DNA of 64,000 nt from Streptomyces sp. WMMC940 (GTDB lineage: Bacteria > Actinomycetota > Actinomycetes > Streptomycetales > Streptomycetaceae). The stretch is from positions 4,630,001 to 4,694,000 of the forward strand of contig NZ_JAPZBC010000001.1 of the NCBI RefSeq assembly GCF_027460265.1, read 5' to 3'. The notes under the pieces are model-generated. The model ran no database searches. It was not told the origin of the DNA and saw only the letters and a list, made by a program, of their open reading frames with translations. Position 1 is the stretch's first letter, and every line of letters starts with the position of its first letter. Below are positions 56,391-63,700 of this stretch, in pieces. A program made the translations under genes and the position numbers.

Positions 56391-57073
56391 TCGACACGGC
56401 CGGCCTGACCGAGCAACTGCTGGCCGCACCGCCCACCGCATCCGCATCCTCCGACGTCCGGCCCGGAGCGGCTCCCCCGCTGCCCGGTGACCCGGTCCGT
56501 GCGCTGCGCCGCCGCAGAGCACAACGGCACTGGGCGCCCGAACCGCTGGACGGGGACGTCCTCGTCAAGGCCCTCGCGTACGCCTTCGAGCAGGACGGGC
56601 GGCTGTGGCGGCCGGCCTTCCCCACGCTGCCGACGCCGGCCGCGACCGTACTGGTGCAGAGACTCCTCGACGTTCCGGAGGGCTGCCACCGCTACGAGCC
56701 CGAGGGGCGACGGCTGGTGCCCGAGCCACGTGCCCTGCCGCCGCTCGCGGACCTGGTGCTGCAACTGGAGTTCGCCGAGGCACCGGCCCTGGTGGTGGTG
56801 CACGGCGATCTGGCGGCGACACTCGAACGGCATGGTGCGGGGGGCCACCGGCTGCTGTTGGCACGCGGCGCGGCGCTGGCCCATTCCGCATGGCTCGCAG
56901 CCCTCTCCCTCGGAGCCGTCGGCTCCGTGTTCGCCGGTGTGCTCGGTGCGGCGGGACGCACCCATCTGGGCCTCGACGGGTCCGGCCGGGCACAGCTCAT
57001 CGGCCTGGCACTCGGCTCCCCCCGCCGGGTCCGGCCTGCCCCGGCGCCGGGCGACCGGACCGGGGAGTGGTGA
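56381..57073 (+). CDS. Degenerate nitroreductase-like protein
   Basis: This 230-residue protein starts at a GTG after GGGAG, inside the end of the previous gene. Its second half follows the nitroreductase pattern (ALVVVHGDLAATLERHGAGG, HSAWLAALSLGAVGSVFAG, LGLDGSGRAQLIGLALG). The first half is short, and typical FMN-phosphate-binding Arg/Ser residues are not obvious. It may form a heterodimer with the SagB-type domain of the preceding protein or be a specialised second oxidase. It is conserved in frame and tightly packed in the operon, so it is unlikely to be a broken gene. Confidence 0.65.
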   Translation: MPLIDTAGLTEQLLAAPPTASASSDVRPGAAPPLPGDPVRALRRRRAQRHWAPEPLDGDVLVKALAYAFEQDGRLWRPAFPTLPTPAATVLVQRLLDVPEGCHRYEPEGRRLVPEPRALPPLADLVLQLEFAEAPALVVVHGDLAATLERHGAGGHRLLLARGAALAHSAWLAALSLGAVGSVFAGVLGAAGRTHLGLDGSGRAQLIGLALGSPRRVRPAPAPGDRTGEW

Positions 57074-58212
57074 TGGCCGGCTCATCCGTCCATGTGGCCT
57101 CCGGCAGCGCCCGGCCGTCCTGGCTGGACACCGAGCGCCCGGCCATGCGCCCCGACGTCGAGATCACCGAGGGGCTGAACCGGGAACCGCTCGCCTACGA
57201 CCCGGTCAGCGGCCACTACACCCGGCTGTCCAGGAGCGGGGCCGCGATCCTCACGGCCCTCGACGGTTCCATGACCGGACGGGAGTTCGCCGCCCGGGCC
57301 GCGGGCACGGGACGCGGTGACGGCTCCACCGAGCGGGTGGTGCTGGACTTCCTCGGGGAACTGCGCGCCGCCGGACTGCTGACCGTGCCCCCGGCCGGTG
57401 GCCGGGAAGCCTCGGCCGTGCGCTTCGCACGCCGCGGCCACATGCCGCGTCTGCCGCTGGTGGGCGCCGGGGTGCGCGTCGTGCTGGACCCGCCCGCCTC
57501 GCTGCTCCGCCGCGCACCGCGGCCGTTCGGCGCGCTGTGGATCGCCGCGGCGGTCCTCGCGGTGTGGGGGGCGGGGTCGGTGCTCGCCGCTCCCCTCGCG
57601 GCCGGCGGTCCCGAGCTGACCCTCCCGGTGCGGGGCTGGGCGGTCGTCGTCTGCGGCATGCTGCTGCAGACCACCCTGCACGAGCTGGCCCACGGACTGG
57701 CCTGCCGCTACTACGGCGTCCCCGTCCGGGAGATCGGCGTCGGCCTCCTCTTCTACCTGGTCCCCGTGGCCTATGTGGACCGCACCGACGCCCACCGGCT
57801 CCCCGGACGCGGGCCCCGGGTGGTCATCGCCCTGGCCGGAGTGGCCCAGGACGTGCTGTGGCTGGGCGGCTGGTCGGCGCTGTCGCTGTACGCCGAGGGG
57901 CAGTTCGGACAGCTCTGCCTGCTGATGGTCTGGCTGCAGATCGGCCTGCTGCTGGCGAACCTGAACCCGCTGCTCCCCACCGACGGGTACCACGCGCTGG
58001 AGTCGGCCATGGGCACACTGAACCTGCGCTCGCGCGCCTTCACCGCACTGCGGTGCCGGGTGCTGCGGCAGCCACCGCCGAGCTGGCTCGCCGTCCGGAG
58101 CCGCTCCCGGCAGCTGCACTACCAGGTGTTCGGGCTCGTCTGCCTCGCCTACGCGCTGCTCGTCGCGGTCTTCTGCGTACGCTCGCTGCTCCTGCTGTTC
58201 GGGGGCGCGTGA
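57073..58212 (+). CDS. PqqD-like domain fused to M50 membrane metalloprotease
   Basis: This 379-residue protein has an N-terminal PqqD-like, leader-binding-type domain at about 26-105 (DVEITEGLNREPLAYDPVSG, FLGELRAAGLL) and a multi-pass membrane part. HELAH at 203-207 gives zinc ligands His203 and His207 with Glu204. NPLLPTDGYHALE near 298-310 supplies Asp304, the third ligand of site-2-protease (M50) enzymes. The layout suggests a membrane protease that recognises the modified precursor and removes its leader, possibly helping release. It overlaps both neighbours by one base (TGATG). Confidence 0.85.
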   Translation: MAGSSVHVASGSARPSWLDTERPAMRPDVEITEGLNREPLAYDPVSGHYTRLSRSGAAILTALDGSMTGREFAARAAGTGRGDGSTERVVLDFLGELRAAGLLTVPPAGGREASAVRFARRGHMPRLPLVGAGVRVVLDPPASLLRRAPRPFGALWIAAAVLAVWGAGSVLAAPLAAGGPELTLPVRGWAVVVCGMLLQTTLHELAHGLACRYYGVPVREIGVGLLFYLVPVAYVDRTDAHRLPGRGPRVVIALAGVAQDVLWLGGWSALSLYAEGQFGQLCLLMVWLQIGLLLANLNPLLPTDGYHALESAMGTLNLRSRAFTALRCRVLRQPPPSWLAVRSRSRQLHYQVFGLVCLAYALLVAVFCVRSLLLLFGGA

Positions 58213-60716
58213 TGACGACCTCGACCGGGAGGCAGCCCTCGACCGCGACGCGGTCCCCGTCCTCGGCTCAGCCCCCGACCGCGACGCGAGCCGTGGACGG
58301 GCCCGCCGCCGGACATCCCCTGGCCGTGGGCCCGGCCCTGAGCAGGGTCGCCGGACTCCCGGCAGCCGCCGTGGCACCGCTGGCGGCCGAGGAGGTCGCC
58401 GAGGTCCTGGACCGGATCGCCGCGGCCCGCCGGGAACTGGCCGCCCTGGCACCGGCGGTGACCGGTCTGCTGCACGACGCCGTGCCGCTGATGCCGACCA
58501 CCGGCGCACGCCGGTCGGTGCTGCGCTGGCGGAGGGCGGCCCACGCCGGGCGGCCGGACCTGGTGCCGCCGGAACTGCTCGCGCAGGTCCGCGAGGCACT
58601 CGCGACGAGGGAGGCGAGGGAGGTCTCGGCACTGGAGCGCTGGGTGGAACGGGCCGGGTCCCTGGCCGAGCTGCGGCAGCTGCTGGGCCGGCGTGCCGGG
58701 GCCGCGGAGGCCGCCGAGGAGCGGACCCTGCGCCACCTCATGGGACTGCCCGCCGTGTCGGGCGCGCTGGCACTGGTCTCGCCCGTGTTCTCCCGTCGTG
58801 TACGGCAGCCGGGCGGGCGGCCGCTGGACCGGGGGGAGCGCCTGACCGCGTACGGGTACGCCGTACGGTCCGCACTGAAGGCCAGCCCGCTGTCCTCGCT
58901 CACCCATGTCTCGGTCCCGGGAGCGGACCACGGCGCCCGGGTCCGGGTCGTCCTGCACCCCCTGGTCGGCCGGGTACTGCTGCGGGCTGCGGCCGTCCGT
59001 CACGGGGTGCGCGACCTGGTCCGCTGGCGGGTCAACGGCTCCCTCCGCGTGGCGGACCCCCTCGCCCGGATGAGCGAGCCACGGCAGTCGGTGACCGACG
59101 GTTGGGCCTGGTCGGACGACGAGGTCCTCGACGCCACCGGGAGGGAGGACCTGTTCGCCGCCCTCCGGGATCCGGGGAGGCTGCCCGCCGTCCGGCTGGC
59201 CCGTTACCTGGAGGCCGGTCTGCTGGACATCGACGACCCCTGCCCGCAGGACGGGCTCCTGGACTGGCTCGCCACGGCACTGGCCGCATCCCGTGACCCG
59301 TCGGACCTCCGGGCGGCCGGGCGACTGCGGACCGCCGCGGGCGAGCTGGCGGTCATCGCCGGCGGCGGCCCGGCGGCCCGGGCCGACGCCCTGGTGCGGC
59401 TGCGCGAAGCGCTGGAGGACGCCCTCGGGGCGCTCGGCGCCGCCGACGACTGGCCGCTGGACGACGTCACCCTGGTCTACGAGGACCGGGCCGGCACCCT
59501 GCCGGCCCGCCCGCTGGACGACGAGCGGGCCGCGTTACTGCGGCGCCATGCCGGGGCCGTGTGCGACAGCCTGCGGGTGTCCCCCGAGTACCAGGCGCTC
59601 ACCGACGCGTTCGTGGCGCGGTTCGGCCCGGGCGGTGTCTGCGACGACGTGTTCGGCTTCTTCCAGGAGCTGGCCGCGTTCGGAATCCCCGGAGCCCCCG
59701 GAGCCCCTTTCGGCCCCGCCCCGGGCACGGCTCGCCCCGCCCGTCCGGGGCGGTCGAGTTGCCTGCCCTCGGTCGCCGTCGTCTTCCAGGACTGCGACGC
59801 GGACGGCGACGGCCCGCTCCTCGTCGTCAACCAGGTCTCGTCGGGCGCAGGAGGGCTGGTCGCCCGTTTCCACCGGCTGTACGACTCCGTCGGCGACGCG
59901 CCCGGGGCGGGCTTCGCCGAACGGCTCCGCGCCTGGGTGCGCACGCTGCATCCGGACGCCGAGTGCCTGGAGTTCGTCCCGGCCCGCGAGGTCAACCCCC
60001 TGCAGGGGGACAGCTGCGGCGTCCTTCCCGCGTCGCTGCACTGGCCCACCGTGCCGCGCCGGTTCGGCCCGGGCGTACCGGTGGAGGAGCTGGTACTGGT
60101 GCACGACGGCAGGCGGAACGCCCTGGAACTGCGCCGCCGGAGCGGCACACCGGTGGCCCCCGTCTACCTCGGTACCGTCCCGCGCCATCTGGTGGGCGGA
60201 GCGGCCCGGTTCCTGCTCGTCCTCGCGGACCCCTGGTGGCTGCCCCCGGGTCTCGCCGACGGCACGCGCCCCGACGGCCAGCCGGGGGCGGGACGCGGTG
60301 CGTCGGCACGGCACGTCGTGGCGGGCGCGGCGGTCCGGCGGGCGCACTGGCGGTGGGAGACGTCCGAGGTACCGCGCCGGGAACCGGGCGAGGAACCGGC
60401 GGTCTTCCTGGAACGGGTGGACGCCTGGCGACGCGCCCACGGCATGCCCGCCGAGGTGTACGTCAGGGGTGGGAGCGGCTCCCCGCGGCGCGGGGACAGG
60501 GCCCGCAAACCCCTGTGGCTGTCCTTCGCCTCCCCCACGGGTCTGGACCTGCTGGACCGCCTGACCGAACGGCCCGGAACGGTGCTGGTGTTCGCCGAGT
60601 GCCTTCCGCGACGCCCCGTCGGGGAGGGACCCGACGCCCATGTGGTCGAGCACTGCGTGCACTTCGCCCGCCCGGTGCGGGACACGGAACCGGAGCGGTG
60701 CCGAGATGGCCGCTGA
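58212..60716 (+). CDS. LanB-type dehydratase, glutamylation (N-terminal) protein
   Basis: This 834-residue protein matches the N-terminal LanB domain, which transfers glutamate from glutamyl-tRNA to Ser/Thr side chains. Recognisable blocks include SALKASPLSSLTHVSV, the central RRHAGAVCDSLRVSPEYQ, GRSSCLPSVAVVFQDC and the late LPWWLPPG-like and RKPLWLSFASPTGLDLL. A 45-residue Ser/Thr/Pro-rich N-terminus precedes the domain. The elimination domain is encoded separately by the next gene. Leu442 is encoded by TTA (59535-59537), the only in-frame TTA I found in the cluster, suggesting control by the bldA tRNA. The ATG overlaps the previous stop. Confidence 0.87.
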   Translation: MTTSTGRQPSTATRSPSSAQPPTATRAVDGPAAGHPLAVGPALSRVAGLPAAAVAPLAAEEVAEVLDRIAAARRELAALAPAVTGLLHDAVPLMPTTGARRSVLRWRRAAHAGRPDLVPPELLAQVREALATREAREVSALERWVERAGSLAELRQLLGRRAGAAEAAEERTLRHLMGLPAVSGALALVSPVFSRRVRQPGGRPLDRGERLTAYGYAVRSALKASPLSSLTHVSVPGADHGARVRVVLHPLVGRVLLRAAAVRHGVRDLVRWRVNGSLRVADPLARMSEPRQSVTDGWAWSDDEVLDATGREDLFAALRDPGRLPAVRLARYLEAGLLDIDDPCPQDGLLDWLATALAASRDPSDLRAAGRLRTAAGELAVIAGGGPAARADALVRLREALEDALGALGAADDWPLDDVTLVYEDRAGTLPARPLDDERAALLRRHAGAVCDSLRVSPEYQALTDAFVARFGPGGVCDDVFGFFQELAAFGIPGAPGAPFGPAPGTARPARPGRSSCLPSVAVVFQDCDADGDGPLLVVNQVSSGAGGLVARFHRLYDSVGDAPGAGFAERLRAWVRTLHPDAECLEFVPAREVNPLQGDSCGVLPASLHWPTVPRRFGPGVPVEELVLVHDGRRNALELRRRSGTPVAPVYLGTVPRHLVGGAARFLLVLADPWWLPPGLADGTRPDGQPGAGRGASARHVVAGAAVRRAHWRWETSEVPRREPGEEPAVFLERVDAWRRAHGMPAEVYVRGGSGSPRRGDRARKPLWLSFASPTGLDLLDRLTERPGTVLVFAECLPRRPVGEGPDAHVVEHCVHFARPVRDTEPERCRDGR

Positions 60717-61686
60717 GGAATGGCTCTACGCCCGTGTCCACCACACCGGACACCAGGACGGCGAACTCCTGCTGACCGACCTGGTCCCGAGCTGGGTCGA
60801 GGCAGCCGAGCACGCGGGCGTCCGGCGGTGGTTCTTCCTCCGCTACGCCGATGCGAGCGGCCCGCATCTGCGGGTGCGCTTCCGCGGCACTCCCGACGCG
60901 CTCGACGGCTGCTGGGAGGCCGGCCGCGCCCTGTGGAGGGAGCACGTCCGTCCGCCTGACCGGGGGGAGGTCCACCGGCTGCACCCGCTGGCGGAGGAGG
61001 GGCTGCCCGGTAGCGGCAGCCGCCGGCTCAGCCTGGGCCTCTACGGCCGGGAGCACCACTACTACGGATCACCTCCGGCCGTCGACATCGCCGAGGAGGT
61101 CTTCCAGGCCAGCAGCGAGCTGTGCCTGGACGCGGTCCGGGCGACCGGGGCGGACCGTACGGCCAGGGCGCATCTCGCGGTGCGGGTGATGCGGTCCTGC
61201 CTGGGCTCGCTGGGGCGGCGCCAGCGCGAGCGGGTCTGGCGGCTGCACTGGGGCCACTGGACCGGCGTCCTCGCCGGGGACCCGGCCTCGCTCCGGGAGA
61301 CGGAGCGGATCGCCGAACGATGGCCGGCGGATCCACGACCGCCCGCCGGTGCCGGGCCCGCCTCCGCCAGGGCCGCCGCCGGTGCCGCCGTCGCGTTGCC
61401 GGTCGCCTCCTCTGGCGATGCCAAGTCCCTTTCCGCGCTTCCCGCCGCCGCCGACGCGCTGGGCCGCGACCTCGCGGACGGCGTGCGGCGTGCCTTGGCC
61501 GTCGACCCCGCCGCCGTCGCCTCGCGGCTGCTGCTGATGCAGCTGCACATGACGCTCAACCGGCTCGGCTTCCTCCCCCTCGAAGAGGCCGTGCTCGGGC
61601 GGGTGGCGGCGCGGGCGGAGCGTTCCGCTTCCCCCTCGCCCCCTCCGGCGCTTCCCGGTGCGTCCCCCGGCACCAACGCCCCTTAG
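60706..61686 (+). CDS. LanB elimination-domain protein (thiopeptide-type small dehydratase)
   Basis: This 326-residue protein matches the C-terminal LanB elimination domain (Lant_dehydr_C type), which removes glutamate to give dehydroalanine or dehydrobutyrine. Its start EEWLYARVHHTGHQDGELLL and RRWFFLRYADASGPHLRVRF are typical, as is LSLGLYGREHHYYGSPPAVD. The ATG at 60706 lies inside the end of the glutamylation gene, an 11-nt overlap, so the two halves are made together. Only one protein of this family is present, so no separate pyridine synthase is seen. The last 20 residues are Ser/Pro-rich. Confidence 0.88.
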   Translation: MAAEEWLYARVHHTGHQDGELLLTDLVPSWVEAAEHAGVRRWFFLRYADASGPHLRVRFRGTPDALDGCWEAGRALWREHVRPPDRGEVHRLHPLAEEGLPGSGSRRLSLGLYGREHHYYGSPPAVDIAEEVFQASSELCLDAVRATGADRTARAHLAVRVMRSCLGSLGRRQRERVWRLHWGHWTGVLAGDPASLRETERIAERWPADPRPPAGAGPASARAAAGAAVALPVASSGDAKSLSALPAAADALGRDLADGVRRALAVDPAAVASRLLLMQLHMTLNRLGFLPLEEAVLGRVAARAERSASPSPPPALPGASPGTNAP

Positions 61687-61771
61687 CGGGCCCCGAGACC
61701 CGGCGCACGACAGGGCGCCGTGGCGGCCCCGTCCGGGGCCGCAGCGTGAAGATCACGAAAGGAACAGCGTG

Positions 61772-61936
61772 ATGAGCGAACTCGATCTGCGCATCGAGCA
61801 CGAGGACCCCGAGATCGAGGTGCTCCCCGACACCCGTTCCGCGGGCTCCTGCGCCGGTTGCGCCAGCACGGCAGGGTCCTTCTCCTGCCCGGCGGGCTCC
61901 ATCGGCAGTGTCGGCTCGGCCAGCAGCGCCGGCTGA
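61772..61936 (+). CDS. RiPP precursor peptide 1 (54 residues)
   Basis: This is a short gene with a good ribosome site (AAAGGAAC). Leader block LDLRIEHEDPEIEVLP at 4-19 is shared with three following genes. The presumed core (20-54) is mostly Ser, Gly, Ala and Cys, with Cys27, Cys30 and Cys39. SAG lies at 23-25 and SCP at 38-40. It starts 85 nt after the elimination-protein gene on the same strand. The final modified residues cannot be predicted. Confidence 0.88.
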   Translation: MSELDLRIEHEDPEIEVLPDTRSAGSCAGCASTAGSFSCPAGSIGSVGSASSAG

Positions 61937-62025
61937 CACGGATCGCCCGCGTCGGGTCCGCACGGACCCCACCGCGGCTCCGGAGCCCCGGAGCCGCGCC
62001 ACCCTCGACACGACAGGAGACCGCA

Positions 62026-62184
62026 ATGAACGACCTCGACCTGCGTCTGGACCAGGAGATGCCCGAACTGGAGGTGCTCCCCGAGGAGTACTCGGCCGGG
62101 AACGTGTCCTGCGCCGCCACCGTCGGCTCCGGTTCCTGCCCGGCCATGACCTGGGGGACCGCGAGCACCCTGAGCTCCAAGTAG
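62026..62184 (+). CDS. RiPP precursor peptide 2 (52 residues)
   Basis: This paralogue of precursor 1 starts at ATG 62026 after ACAGGAGACC. The leader block LDLRLDQEMPELEVLP is at 4-19, again directly followed by a 33-residue core. The core keeps SAG at 23-25 and SCP at 37-39, with Cys29 and Cys38. It is the only core with Met-Thr-Trp (41-43) and it ends in Lys. The leader is the most conserved part, as expected if one enzyme set reads all four peptides. Confidence 0.88.
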   Translation: MNDLDLRLDQEMPELEVLPEEYSAGNVSCAATVGSGSCPAMTWGTASTLSSK

Positions 62185-62284
62185 CCCGCCCCACCACGGC
62201 GGGCCGGATCACGGGATCCCGGTCCGCCCCCAGCAGACGAGCCGGCGGACACGCCGGTCACACGAGCAACGAGCAAGGAGACGC

Positions 62285-62464
62285 ATGGACAGGTTGCCCG
62301 ACACCGACGTACTGGAACTCGTGCTGGAGCGTGAACTCCCCGAGCTGGAGGTGCTGCCGGCCGGGTACGCCCCAGGCAGCACCCTCGGCAGCGCGGGAAG
62401 CATCAGTTGCGCGTCCTGCCCCGCCGCCTCGATCAGCAGCGCGTCGACCGCCAGCAGCCACTGA
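62285..62464 (+). CDS. RiPP precursor peptide 3 (59 residues)
   Basis: This short gene starts at ATG 62285 after CAAGGAGACGC and encodes 59 residues, just under common gene-finding limits. The leader has six extra residues before the block LELVLERELPELEVLP at 10-25. The 34-residue core has APG at 29-31 and Cys42 and Cys45 in SCASCPA (41-47), then a Ser/Ala-rich end. Same strand, spacing (100 nt after precursor 2) and leader support a real gene. Confidence 0.87.
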   Translation: MDRLPDTDVLELVLERELPELEVLPAGYAPGSTLGSAGSISCASCPAASISSASTASSH

Positions 62465-62591
62465 GCGAGCCGACGGCACGGCGACGGACCGGGGCCGCTC
62501 GCCGCCCCGACGAGCAGCGGCGGTTCCGAGACCCGCCACCGTCGGCCTCCGCCGGCGGACACCCACACGGAACTTCTTACAGGAGGAGAAC

Positions 62592-62777
62592 ATGAACGAC
62601 ATCACCCCGACTTCCGCCCCGGTACTCGACCTGCGCCTCGATCAGGAGGCGCCGGAACTGGAGGTGCTGCCGGCGGCCCACTCGCCCGGCAGCACCGTCG
62701 GCTGCGCCGCAACCGGCAGCTCCATCTCCACGCCGTCGGGATGCTTCAGCAGCGCGGGCACGGCGAGCAGCGTGTGA
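62592..62777 (+). CDS. RiPP precursor peptide 4 (61 residues)
   Basis: This gene starts at ATG 62592 after an excellent AGGAGGAG site. An eleven-residue extension precedes the leader block LDLRLDQEAPELEVLP at 12-27. The 34-residue core has SPG at 31-33 and STP at 46-48, where the other three have SCP; its Cys residues are Cys38 and Cys51. It ends SSAGTASSV. As I recall, goadsporin's core has a similar Ser/Thr/Gly-rich make-up ending in SSAGCV, but no alignment could be run. Confidence 0.88.
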   Translation: MNDITPTSAPVLDLRLDQEAPELEVLPAAHSPGSTVGCAATGSSISTPSGCFSSAGTASSV

Positions 62778-62848
62778 GCGCGTGCCATCCCGCGGGCCGC
62801 TGACGGACGGCCGGTGAACGGGCCCGCGCCCGGCACCTGAGTACGTCC

Positions 62849-62866
62849 CGGCCGCCGGGGCGGCCG
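62849..62866 (+). terminator. Possible terminator after the precursor genes
   Basis: CGGCCGCC (62849-62856) and GGCGGCCG (62859-62866) form a perfect 8-bp dyad with a 2-nt centre, 71 nt after precursor 4. It is a candidate end of the RiPP operon, though weak. Confidence 0.4.
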
Positions 62867-62992
62867 ACCCGGCCCTCATGGGCACGGGCCGGCCGCCCCT
62901 CCCGGGCTCCGCTGCCGATGCGGGGGACCCACGGCCGGCCCGGCGCGCGCCACGCTCCCCGCCATCGCGCCGGGCCGGTCTCCGCCTCTTCC

Positions 62993-63169
62993 GTGCCTCC
63001 TGTTGCCTACGTCGAAGCTCTGAAGACGGGCCGGGTACTCGAAGTTCCGTCCGTGGTGCGCGAGTGCCAGGCGGTCTACGATCACGCCTTGGGGGACGCG
63101 CTCTCGCACCGCGAGTCCCTGGCTCTGATCAGGTCCGTCGCGGAGGAGTACGAGCATGCGCAGCAATGA
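62993..63169 (+). pseudogene. C-terminal remnant of a DUF5753 (Scr1-type) XRE regulator
   Basis: The reading frame ending at 63169 gives only about 58 residues that look like protein (PPVAYVEALKTGRVLEVPSV, then ALSHRESLALIRSVAEEY). This matches the extreme end of DUF5753-type regulators, which normally have about 280 residues with an N-terminal XRE helix-turn-helix. The N-terminal part is absent, and there is no ribosome site before the GTG at 62993. It overlaps the DUF397 gene by 14 nt, the usual pairing of such regulators. It is most likely the residue of a deletion. Confidence 0.7.
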
Positions 63170-63380
63170 GCAGGTCGTCCCCGACCCCGCCCTCATGTGG
63201 CGCAAGTCCAGCCACAGCGGCGGCAGCAGCGGCGACTGCCTCGAGGTCAACGACTCCTGCGCCGCCCGCGTCCCCGTCCGGGACAGCAAGAACCCGGACG
63301 GCCCCGCCGTCGTGTTCGGCCCGTTGGCCTGGACGGCCTTCGTCGGCTCTCTCAAGGCGCGCCTGATCGACCCTGTGTGA
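63156..63380 (+). CDS. DUF397 domain-containing protein
   Basis: This 74-residue protein has the DUF397 pattern: WRKSSHSGGSSGDCLEVND, then VRDSKNPDGPAVVFGPLAWTAFV. In Streptomyces these small proteins are encoded beside DUF5753/XRE regulators (the WhiJ/BldB-related and Scr1/Scr2 pairs) and counteract or modulate them. The ATG follows GGAGGAG at eight bases and overlaps the truncated regulator frame. With the partner broken, its function here is uncertain. Confidence 0.92.
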   Translation: MRSNEQVVPDPALMWRKSSHSGGSSGDCLEVNDSCAARVPVRDSKNPDGPAVVFGPLAWTAFVGSLKARLIDPV

Positions 63381-63700
63381 CCGCGGTTGTCGTTGCTGTG
63401 ATTCGCGGGCGGGAAGCGGAAAGCCGCTGGTGCCTCGCTTTGTCGACAAGGGAACTGGCCTCAGGCGGGCGGTAGTTCCTGTCTTACGTCACAGTTATAC
63501 GCCCCGCCTCGGTCAACTGGCCCTATTTCGGGCATCGCACGCGCAATGAAACTTGACGCGTCCGCGGAAACTGGGAAGGCTGGCGCGCGGCATGCGTACC
63601 TGTGGGGCGGGTGTGAGCGGGGAAGCGGAAGCGCAGCCCTGAGCGGTCACCGCCCCTGACGCTGCACTACAAACGAATCAGCTACTGGGGGTAGCAACAG
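63381..63700. promoter_or_regulatory. Promoter region of the secreted repeat protein
   Basis: This 320-bp non-coding region is of lower GC content than its surroundings. TTGACG at 63553-63558 with AAGGCT at 63576-63581 (17-bp spacing) is a possible sigma-70-type promoter. TTACGTCACAGTTATACG lies near 63484-63501. The ribosome site before the ATG is GGGGGTAGC. No gene is seen. Confidence 0.4.

Noticed and set aside
56381..57073. Frameshifted continuation of the SagB domain gene
   Set aside because: The upstream SagB domain is already complete, and this gene has its own ribosome site and full-length frame.
52597..62777. Classification as a thiopeptide cluster
   Set aside because: YcaO, split LanB and SagB fit, but no pyridine synthase is visible and the cores lack the usual Ser-Cys-Thr start pattern of thiopeptides. 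It is kept as an alternative only.
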